From JABMOW01 sp964409335 (lineage in GTDB: Bacteria > Fidelibacterota > Marinisomatia > SCGC-AAA003-L08 > JACNLC01): 11,806 bases of DNA. Shown here piece by piece: positions 1 to 6,126 of this stretch. Where the stretch lies: contig CAYPCW010000057.1 in assembly GCA_964409335.1 (NCBI GenBank), positions 1 through 11,806 on the forward strand, read 5' to 3'. Every line of letters begins with the position of its first letter. Positions within the stretch are counted from its first letter, which is position 1. The notes beneath the pieces were generated by a model that was given only the letters and a program-made list of their open reading frames with translations, ran no database searches and had not been told where the DNA came from. The position numbers were made by a program, and so were the translations under genes.

Positions 1-128
1 GATAGCCGGCCAGGATCAGACAGAGGGAGCGGATAATAAGTCCTGACAGGATTTTTATGAGTATCGCTCTCTGAATGCGATCGGCTGAAAGTCCTCCGGG
101 TCAGGAGGGGTCGGGGAATGATAATATT
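1..128. other. left-edge non-coding stretch downstream of the 813-aa protease
   Basis: No gene can be defended here. The minus-strand protease stops at 129-131. Downstream of it in transcription order is a short inverted repeat (CCTCC at 93-97 against GGAGG at 104-108, 6-base loop). It has no good T-run after it, so it is at best a weak terminator. A second imperfect palindrome (TCCTG/CAGGA at about 41-51) is followed on the plus strand by five Ts, but its effective loop is too small for a good hairpin. A minus-strand frame open from 100 to the window edge encodes a hydrophobic, signal-peptide-like run but has no ATG, GTG or TTG start. Confidence 0.4.
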
Positions 129-2570
129 TCAGTCAGCTGCGGTGATTATATTCAAAAGAGTGACCACATCCAGAATATTGACTTCGGTGTCTTCATTGAG
201 ATCAGATGCCCATACCGTACATTCATCGGGATTGGTCAGATCGCCCACAATGATCGTGACCAACATCACAATATCCAGCACATTTAAATCCGAATCATTA
301 TTCACATCACCGGTTTGCCAGTCCTGACAAAATGAGCCGGTCACCATCATGATCACCGGCAGGGTTACGGCGGGGTGTGCAAAATCGTTGGTGATAAAAA
401 CGATGGGGGCAAAATACGACCCGTCATAAAAGCCTGTGGCGTCGATAGAAACCGTCAGCTCTTCCGCATCACCGGATAAAACAACGCCTTCGGTGGGGCT
501 GATTGTAACCCATTCTGCCGGTGGAGAGATCTGAAATGTAAAATTAGTGATGATCAGATCAATGTCATAAGAAACCAACAGTGCATTTTCTCCGAAGGCA
601 TCCTGAACTCCGATCGTTGCAGAGTTCACATCACCTTCCATTGCCCGGTAATTCATCCGGATCAGACCGGATGGATAAAGTACCATCTGAAAATCGTATG
701 TACCAGAAATACTCCCGCCACCGATCCAGTGAACGACGGAGTCAAACCACACGACCATGCGTTCAGGTGAAGAATTGACTCTCACATATCCGGCCATATC
801 CGAACTGTTTCCATCATTGACAGGATTCAGATCATCCCAAAACCCAAAGATTGCGGGCGCCGGAGCATCAGGATTGGGTAATCCTGTATTTTGCCACGCA
901 TAATTGTCATCTCCGAAGCCAATCCATCCGTTGGCGTTTACGATGCATGTCGAATAGGCTTCGCCATAAAATGGAAATTCGAATCCGATGTTAAAAGATG
1001 GCGCTGCATGGTCGTTATGGGAGAAGACCAGCGTCGTATTGTCCTGAGAGATATCGATCCAATCATAGTCAGTATATTCAGATTGTGAATCTACGGAATA
1101 ATACCTTGTGGTGTCCACAGAAAACATGAGATCTTCATCTCCTGTATTTAAAATAAACACGGGCGATTGATCGGTTTGACCCGTGGACACATCGAAGGAT
1201 AAAGACTCCAAATCCAAAATAAAATTGGGATGACTGAGTGAATATGATACGGCCGAGAAGGCATTTAACCGCCCATATCCGGTTTCAGAATCCCAGCCGG
1301 GGATATCCAGGTTATCGCATGTCGCCTGCATCACATTGCGAATGCTTTGTGGATTGAGATCCGGTGAAGCTGCAAGGATTAATCCGGCGATACCTGCCGC
1401 ATGGGGGCATGCGGATGAAGTACCGTTAAATGAAGATGTATATCCGCCGCTCATGGTCGTTGTGTGAATTCGAACGCCGGGGGAGAGAAAGTCCAGCCCG
1501 ACTCCGTAATTACTGCCCCAAAAATTTTCACCATCACATGAACCGGGATTCTTCCGCTCATTGCAGGGAGATAGTGCCCCGACAGAAATGCAATTATCAT
1601 ATGCAGACGGGTAACTAATTGTACTGGAATTATCGTTTCCTGCGGCGGCAAATACCACGGTGCTGTTATCCACGGCGTAGTTTATGGCGTTGTCCAGATA
1701 ATTAGTATAACCGCCTCCGCCCAAACTCATACTGATCACGTTGGCGCCATTGTCGGAGGCCCAGATGATCGCATCGGCAATATCGGTATCGTTACCCGAT
1801 CCGTCAGAGCCCAGAACTTTCATCGGCATGATGAAGGAACCCCAGGCAACCCCGGCAATTCCGATGCCATTATTCCCGGCGCCGGCAGCGATCCCGGAGC
1901 AGGACGTACCATGTCCGTTATCGTCGGATGGATCATTATCATTATTTACAAAATCGTAACCCGGAACCATCCTTCCTGCGAATTCTTCGTGATTCCCGTT
2001 TACCCCCGTGTCGATGATAGCGATTATGACATCACTGCCGCCGGTGGTGATATCCCATGCCTCTTCGGTGTCTGTGTCGCAGTCCGGCGTTCCTACATTA
2101 TTGCCGTTGTAGGATATAGCCTGACCCGAATTATTGTGTGCCCATTGCAACGGGTAAAGGGGATCGTTCGGAACGAGATTGGCATCCACCCGGTAGTCAG
2201 GTTCAGCGGACACAATATTCGGAATCGAAAGCAGGTCCCGGATCACGGATGAAATATCCACCGGATTGACAAAATCGAGAACATAAAATTGATGAAGACC
2301 ATGGCGGTAGTGCATCTCACCAAATCCGTCTGTGAACGTGATCAGTGGATGAAAATCAAATTCCGAAGTTCTGTCTGAAAGGGTAAAAAATTCCGGGAAG
2401 GCTGCCCTCCTCAGGGGAGGCTCTGCTCCAAGGCGGGGAGCGAAGGAGGACTCCACTTCGATCACGACTTTTTGAGAAGATACAATCTGACCGTTAAACT
2501 CCGTCCATGATGACTCGGTGCAAAAAACAACGGACAATATGGACAAGATCAATGCAGAATATTTATACAT
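129..2570 (-). CDS. secreted subtilisin-like (S8) serine protease with beta-sandwich insert and C-terminal dockerin-like repeats, 813 aa
   Basis: A predicted exported endopeptidase. Residues 1 to about 20 form a Sec signal peptide (MYKY, hydrophobic core, then CTES). Residues of about 21-130 look like a propeptide. The S8 catalytic domain spans roughly 135-445, with Asp187 in DTG, His220 in GHGT, oxyanion Asn312 in AAGN and Ser385 in GTSSACPH. Cys336 and Cys345 flank a small loop before ENFWGSNYG. Residues of about 455-745 are beta-rich: an Ig-like start (FILNTGDEDL), a domain with FEFPFYG and FGFWDDLNP, and an Ig-like end (WVTISPTEG). The tail (748-813) has two 12-residue calcium-loop repeats beginning DVNNDSDLNVLD and DLNEDTEVNILD, each preceded by Cys-x2-Trp. 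The ATG at 2568-2570 has an AAGG upstream. It lies 91 bases downstream of a paralogous protease and may be co-transcribed with it. The family is secure; substrate and the function of the tail are unknown. Confidence 0.93.
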   Translation of the reverse strand: MYKYSALILSILSVVFCTESSWTEFNGQIVSSQKVVIEVESSFAPRLGAEPPLRRAAFPEFFTLSDRTSEFDFHPLITFTDGFGEMHYRHGLHQFYVLDFVNPVDISSVIRDLLSIPNIVSAEPDYRVDANLVPNDPLYPLQWAHNNSGQAISYNGNNVGTPDCDTDTEEAWDITTGGSDVIIAIIDTGVNGNHEEFAGRMVPGYDFVNNDNDPSDDNGHGTSCSGIAAGAGNNGIGIAGVAWGSFIMPMKVLGSDGSGNDTDIADAIIWASDNGANVISMSLGGGGYTNYLDNAINYAVDNSTVVFAAAGNDNSSTISYPSAYDNCISVGALSPCNERKNPGSCDGENFWGSNYGVGLDFLSPGVRIHTTTMSGGYTSSFNGTSSACPHAAGIAGLILAASPDLNPQSIRNVMQATCDNLDIPGWDSETGYGRLNAFSAVSYSLSHPNFILDLESLSFDVSTGQTDQSPVFILNTGDEDLMFSVDTTRYYSVDSQSEYTDYDWIDISQDNTTLVFSHNDHAAPSFNIGFEFPFYGEAYSTCIVNANGWIGFGDDNYAWQNTGLPNPDAPAPAIFGFWDDLNPVNDGNSSDMAGYVRVNSSPERMVVWFDSVVHWIGGGSISGTYDFQMVLYPSGLIRMNYRAMEGDVNSATIGVQDAFGENALLVSYDIDLIITNFTFQISPPAEWVTISPTEGVVLSGDAEELTVSIDATGFYDGSYFAPIVFITNDFAHPAVTLPVIMMVTGSFCQDWQTGDVNNDSDLNVLDIVMLVTIIVGDLTNPDECTVWASDLNEDTEVNILDVVTLLNIITAAD

Positions 2571-2661
2571 GATATTTACCTTAGTATATTGTGATTCTTA
2601 CGGTCCGGACACTATGATGGGTCATCCCACTCAACTTGTCGGATTTTAGGTAAAAAGGGGA
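2571..2661. other. 91-base gap between the two protease genes
   Basis: Holds the ribosome-binding region of the downstream (813-aa) protease, with AAGG on the minus strand about nine bases before its ATG. An 8-base palindrome GTCCGGAC lies at 2603-2610 and a TATACT hexamer lies close to the AAGG. The TATACT sits too near the start codon to be a normal -10 and has no matching -35, so I do not call a promoter. Readthrough from the upstream protease gene is plausible. Confidence 0.4.
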
Positions 2662-2668
2662 TTACCCC
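2652..2668 (-). terminator. short hairpin plus T-run overlapping the stop codon of the 513-aa protease
   Basis: On the minus strand the gene end reads GGGG-TAAT-CCCC-TTTTT. This is a four-base-pair all-GC stem with a four-base loop, followed directly by five Ts. The loop contains the TAA stop codon at 2662-2664. The arrangement resembles a minimal intrinsic terminator or attenuator between the two proteases, but the stem is shorter than usual, so it may be weak or leaky. Confidence 0.35.
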
Positions 2669-4203
2669 CCTACGATCGCGTTTATAATCAGAATGATATC
2701 TAAAATATTAATAATATCGTCGTTATTAATATTGGCTGCCCATTCCTGACAATAATCCGGATCCTGCAATGTTCCGATGATCAGGTTAGCGACGATGACG
2801 ATATCCAGAACATTGAGTTCGCCGTCTAAATTTGTATCTCCGGGGATATTATTGGTCCCGCAGTTCAACTCTACCGCCCGGTTAACGGCATTAAAGGCGT
2901 TGATCCGACCCCAGCCGGATTGCGAATCCCAGCCTTCGCCATATAGATCGAATGCGGTTGTTTGCATAATTTCACGGACTTCAACCGGCGTTAACGCGGG
3001 GTTAACCGCCAATACCAGCGCAGCGACACCCGCCGCAGATGGGCACGCGGATGACGTACCATTGAAATCAGACATATATCCACCGTAGTTATTGATGGTA
3101 TAAATTCGAACTCCCGGAGATAGAAAATCCATGCCATTGCCATAATTACTGCCCCAGAAATTTTCACCATCGCACGAACTGTAACTTTTTCGGGTATTAC
3201 ACGGGGATAACGCACCGACTGCAATACAGTTAGGATACGCAGAGGGGTATCCGATGATTGAACTTTCTTCATTTCCGGTAGCGGCGAAGACGGTGGTTCC
3301 ATTATCTGTCGCATAGTCGATCGCGTTACTACACGCATTATCCGGGGTGGTCCATCGCAGACTCATACTGATCACATCTGCGCCATTGTCAGACGCCCAC
3401 TGAATACCATTCGCAAGCGTGCCTTGATCGCCATTCCCGCTGTCGCTCAATACTTTAACCGGTAAAATGTACGACTGCCAGGAAACGCCAGCGACGAACG
3501 AGTTATTGTCGCCCTGTGCACCGATAATTCCCGCACACATCGTACCATGACCGAAGTTGTCTGTAGTATTTCCATTGCCATTGTAAAAATTCCACCCCTC
3601 CAACAGTCTGTCACCAAATTCGGCATGGTTGCTGACGCCGGTATCCAACACCGCTACGATCACGTCTCCGCTGCCTGTGGTAATATCCCATGCTTCATCT
3701 GTATCCATATCACAATCGGGCGTACCCACCTGACCGCCGCCATAACTCTGAACCTGCCCGGTGTTGTTATGCGCCCATTGATTGGAGTAATACTGATCAT
3801 TCGGGACATAAGTCGTCTCTACCTTAAAGCAAAAATCCACCAATTCAACTTCAGCAAGATTCAGCAGTGATGACCGGACTTCTGCCGGATTAACCGCTTC
3901 GGAAAACTCAATGGTATAGTACTGATGAAGACTATGATTCCAATGCTTTGTTGAAAAAATATTATAATTCACAAACGTAGGTTCAAATTGACTAACAGGA
4001 TAGGGTGCAATGGCGTCGGCAAGGGCGGCTCGTGACGAAAGTGTGATGGGGGTTTCCGATCCAAGTAATGGGGCAAAATCAAATTTAAACTTGACAATGA
4101 TCTTGTTGGCAGATACGGTTGTACCCTCAAAGTCAACCCAGATGTTATCGAAAGCAAAAATAAATGATACGCCTAAAATAAGCGCAATAATGGACTTGAG
4201 CAT
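2662..4203 (-). CDS. secreted subtilisin-like (S8) serine protease with C-terminal dockerin-like repeats, 513 aa
   Basis: A predicted exported endopeptidase, paralogous to its downstream neighbour. Residues 1 to about 18 are a Sec signal peptide (MLKS, hydrophobic core, ending near FAFDN). Residues of about 19-130 look like a propeptide. The S8 domain covers roughly 135-445, with Asp187 in DTG, His219 in GHGT, oxyanion Asn311 in ATGN and Ser384 in GTSSACPS. The position after the conserved Pro, usually His, is Ser389. Cys335 and Cys344 flank the loop before ENFWGSNYG, as in the paralog. The tail (448-513) follows the catalytic domain directly and has a good calcium loop (DTNLDGELNVLD). The second loop is weaker, starting with Asn (NINNDDIINILD), and is preceded by Cys-x2-Trp. 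No beta-sandwich insert is present. The ATG at 4201-4203 is preceded by AAGGAG at an 11-base spacing. All triad residues are present, so it is probably active. Confidence 0.93.
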   Translation of the reverse strand: MLKSIIALILGVSFIFAFDNIWVDFEGTTVSANKIIVKFKFDFAPLLGSETPITLSSRAALADAIAPYPVSQFEPTFVNYNIFSTKHWNHSLHQYYTIEFSEAVNPAEVRSSLLNLAEVELVDFCFKVETTYVPNDQYYSNQWAHNNTGQVQSYGGGQVGTPDCDMDTDEAWDITTGSGDVIVAVLDTGVSNHAEFGDRLLEGWNFYNGNGNTTDNFGHGTMCAGIIGAQGDNNSFVAGVSWQSYILPVKVLSDSGNGDQGTLANGIQWASDNGADVISMSLRWTTPDNACSNAIDYATDNGTTVFAATGNEESSIIGYPSAYPNCIAVGALSPCNTRKSYSSCDGENFWGSNYGNGMDFLSPGVRIYTINNYGGYMSDFNGTSSACPSAAGVAALVLAVNPALTPVEVREIMQTTAFDLYGEGWDSQSGWGRINAFNAVNRAVELNCGTNNIPGDTNLDGELNVLDIVIVANLIIGTLQDPDYCQEWAANINNDDIINILDIILIINAIVGG

Positions 4204-4387
4204 GGGAAATTATTCTCCTTTATAATTGGCGAAAATAGAGATTTTTTATCCATTCAAATTACGCTGGAACACCAAAAAAACAGTGTAACAGATTGTAGAG
4301 TAATGCCCGGGGAACGACAGCCTGTGACGGGGAATTTCAGATAAATGGTGCCGAATGAAAAAGACTATCCGGAAACGATTTATAACT
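4204..4387. promoter_or_regulatory. 184-base gap upstream of the protease pair
   Basis: Contains the Shine-Dalgarno of the 513-aa protease (minus-strand AAGGAG at 4215-4220). Two direct CGGGGAA repeats lie at 4308-4314 and 4328-4334, exactly 20 bases apart, with a near-palindrome ACAG-C-CTGT at 4317-4325 between them. A run of seven As at 4274-4280 reads as a T-run on the minus strand, but I find no good stem before it. A promoter for the proteases probably lies here, since the thioesterase ends at 4388. No confident -35/-10 pair is visible. Confidence 0.35.
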
Positions 4388-4813
4388 TCAACCCCTTGCG
4401 TCATGACTTGCCGGATGTACCAATGCGCCCAGTTTTTCCCGCATGGGTTCGGGAATGCTTGATGATTTGAAATCCCCGTCAACAAATACATTTTTAATTC
4501 TCCCGGTGACGCGGAGGGTGCCGTCCGCACCGGTAATGTGATATTTCATCGTATAGGATCTGGTTCCAATGGATTCAACCGCCACATGAACGTCGAGGGT
4601 TTCCCCGACTTTCATGGCTCGTTTATAATCTGCTTCTACATGAACGACCGGTAATGCCGTACCGGCCTGAATGAACTGCTGGTGGAGGTCCAGACCAATG
4701 GAGGCCATAAAATCTTCATATGCCATGTGAAAATACTCTAAAGCCCGGGTAAAAAACACCACACCCGCTGCATCTACTTCGCTGAACCGGACTTTCTTTT
4801 TATAAATAAACAT
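4388..4813 (-). CDS. hotdog-fold acyl-CoA thioesterase (4HBT/YbgC-like), 141 aa
   Basis: A small cytoplasmic thioesterase of the 4-hydroxybenzoyl-CoA thioesterase-like hotdog group. The N-terminal signature VRFSEVDAAGVVFFTRALEY (residues 8-27) matches the family pattern in which an acidic residue (here Asp14) sits in the active site just before the A-G-V/I segment. Residues of about 29-45 (HMAYEDFMASIG) fit the central helix, and ADYKRAMKVGETLDV and YHITGADGT fit the following strands. The length is normal for a single-domain enzyme. The ATG at 4811-4813 has AAAGGG four bases upstream. It is transcribed away from the aromatic operon and shares its upstream region. Proximity to chorismate genes makes a role on 1,4-dihydroxy-2-naphthoyl-CoA (menaquinone branch) conceivable, but acyl-chain or phenylacetyl-type substrates are equally compatible. 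The family is confident; the substrate is unknown. Confidence 0.85.
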   Translation of the reverse strand: MFIYKKKVRFSEVDAAGVVFFTRALEYFHMAYEDFMASIGLDLHQQFIQAGTALPVVHVEADYKRAMKVGETLDVHVAVESIGTRSYTMKYHITGADGTLRVTGRIKNVFVDGDFKSSSIPEPMREKLGALVHPASHDARG

Positions 4814-4942
4814 AATTCCCTTTCAAAAAATAATCCAAAATCAATGGAAGTATTGAGATCAACCCCTCCGGTCACGCCTGTCTAAATCCCTTTTCTACAT
4901 CCTGCTGGCAGTGATAATTTAGCCCGAAATATTCATGAACTC
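4814..4942. promoter_or_regulatory. divergent intergenic region between thioesterase and aromatic operon
   Basis: This 129-base stretch must drive the plus-strand operon, and probably the minus-strand thioesterase too. A possible -10 for the operon is GATAAT at 4913-4918. No good -35 is found at 16-18 bases upstream (only T-rich sequence near 4890). An inverted repeat CTGC-TG-GCAG at 4902-4911 abuts that hexamer and could be an operator. The thioesterase Shine-Dalgarno (minus-strand AAAGGG, 4818-4823) lies at the left end. I see no T-box, leader peptide or TyrR-like box. Confidence 0.35.
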
Positions 4943-5230
4943 ATGAATGAATCAGGATTGAAAATGGACGAACGAATCAAACGGATCAGAGATGAAATTG
5001 ACAGTATTGATGAGAAGATCATCGATTTATTAAAACGGCGCATGGCACTCGCACGGGAGGTGGGTTCATTAAAAAAAGTACTGAATATCCCTGTGGAAGA
5101 CCTGTCACGGGAGAAGGAAATCATTGACCGGCTAACCCGGTCGGCCGGTGGGACACTGACAGAGGAACAATTGATCCGCATATTTAAAGCGGTATTCCGG
5201 TCTGCAAAACAAGTACAGAAATCCCCGTGA
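4943..5230 (+). CDS. chorismate mutase, AroQ class (monofunctional), 95 aa
   Basis: Converts chorismate to prephenate, the branch point to Phe and Tyr. The protein is the all-helical AroQ-type domain alone. By alignment from memory with the E. coli P-protein mutase domain, the active-site set is Arg16 (IRDEID), Arg33 (LLKRRMAL), Lys44 (GSLKK), Asp53, Arg56 and Glu57 (DLSREKEI), and a C-terminal Gln (near KQVQK). The position matching the usual Ser before that Gln appears to be Ala. No fused DAHP synthase, dehydratase or dehydrogenase is present. Start choice is uncertain: ATG 4943 gives the full frame, but ATG 4964 (residue 8) has an AGG seven bases upstream and loses nothing conserved. First gene of the aromatic operon; its TGA overlaps the GTG of the transporter gene. 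Confidence 0.9.
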   Translation: MNESGLKMDERIKRIRDEIDSIDEKIIDLLKRRMALAREVGSLKKVLNIPVEDLSREKEIIDRLTRSAGGTLTEEQLIRIFKAVFRSAKQVQKSP

Positions 5231-6126
5231 CGACTGCTCATTCTCCGCTCGGACATTCCAATTTACCAAGGCTCTGGTGGGCGTTCTGGATCAACCTGAT
5301 ATTTTTGATCGTGGAACTCGGAGGTGGTATCTGGACCCACAGTCTGGCGCTTCTTTCCGATGCCGGACATATGGCGATGGATGTACTGGCGCTGGGTCTG
5401 GCTATCTTTGTCTCAAAACTCGCCGAACGGCCGGCAGACAGTCAATGGACCTACGGATATGTAAGGGCGGAAGTCATTGGCGCATTCATTAACGGGGGCA
5501 CGCTGGTTTTTATTTGCGGGTTCATCCTTTTTGAGGCCGTGAAACGGATCGGAGCTTCTCCATCGATTTCTGGCAAACCCATGTTGATCGTCGCAGTTCT
5601 CGGGCTGGGGGCCAACGGGATCAGTACCTGGATCTTAGCGGCGTGTCAAAAGGAAAATCTAAACACCCGCGGCGCATATCTCCATTTATTGACGGATACC
5701 CTCGGTTCTGTCTTTGTCATCATTTCCGCTGTGATCATCTGGATTTGGAACTTTACGCTTATCGATGTGATTGCAAGTATGGTAATTGCGGTGTTGATCC
5801 TGGCAAGTACGAAATCACTGCTGAAAGAGAGCGTCCGGCTGCTCATGGATACCGTACCTGAAAATCTGGATTATGCAACCATCAAAAAAGCCATTTTAGA
5901 TCAACCCCATGTGGAGGACGTCCATGATCTGCATATCTGGTCTATTTCCCAGCACCGACCCGGACTCAGCGCCCATATTAAAGTCTCGGCAGAGTGTATT
6001 GACGCTCAATACTGGACAGATTGTCTTAATCAAACCCAGGTTCTCCTTCGCAATCGGTTTAGGATAGATCACACCACACTCCAGATTGAACCGGGGAATT
6101 TTACAGAAAAAACACATTGCGGATGA
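5227..6126 (+). CDS. cation diffusion facilitator (CDF/ZnT, CzcD-like) metal transporter, 299 aa
   Basis: A predicted inner-membrane divalent-cation/proton antiporter, most likely for Zn(II), exporting metal from the cytoplasm. About six hydrophobic segments are visible (near 20-38, 49-64, 84-103, 119-138, 158-177, 178-195), followed by a cytoplasmic domain of about 90 residues. The metal-site pairs typical of the family are His48/Asp52 with Asp45 (LLSDAGHMAMD) and His153/Asp157 (LHLLTD). The YGYxRAE motif is at 76-82. The C-terminal part has the family pattern ending VHDLHIWSIS followed by SAHIKV. The GTG start at 5227 overlaps the chorismate mutase stop as GTGA, and the stop overlaps tyrA as ATGA. 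No Shine-Dalgarno is seen, so coupling is likely. The unusual point is its place inside an aromatic biosynthesis operon. The family is sure; the metal is inferred. Confidence 0.92.
   Translation: MTTAHSPLGHSNLPRLWWAFWINLIFLIVELGGGIWTHSLALLSDAGHMAMDVLALGLAIFVSKLAERPADSQWTYGYVRAEVIGAFINGGTLVFICGFILFEAVKRIGASPSISGKPMLIVAVLGLGANGISTWILAACQKENLNTRGAYLHLLTDTLGSVFVIISAVIIWIWNFTLIDVIASMVIAVLILASTKSLLKESVRLLMDTVPENLDYATIKKAILDQPHVEDVHDLHIWSISQHRPGLSAHIKVSAECIDAQYWTDCLNQTQVLLRNRFRIDHTTLQIEPGNFTEKTHCG

Noticed and set aside
41..56. Palindrome followed by five Ts, considered as a plus-strand terminator
   Set aside because: The stem closes on a one-base loop. Opening it to a realistic loop leaves three base pairs, and no plus-strand gene is seen ending upstream.
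1911..2252. 113-codon plus-strand open frame inside the longer protease
   Set aside because: It lies opposite the conserved S8 catalytic domain, has no recognisable domain, and is best explained as a shadow frame.
2551..2590. TATACT near the start of the longer protease as a -10 element
   Set aside because: It is only a few bases from the ribosome-binding site and start codon and lacks a -35, so it cannot be a standard promoter for this start.
129..4203. Protease pair as part of a lantibiotic or defence system
   Set aside because: No precursor peptide, modification enzyme, transporter or nuclease is nearby. The architecture fits exported degradative proteases.
4246..4530. 94-codon minus-strand open frame overlapping the thioesterase end
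   Set aside because: It overlaps the well-supported thioesterase in another frame and its product looks random.
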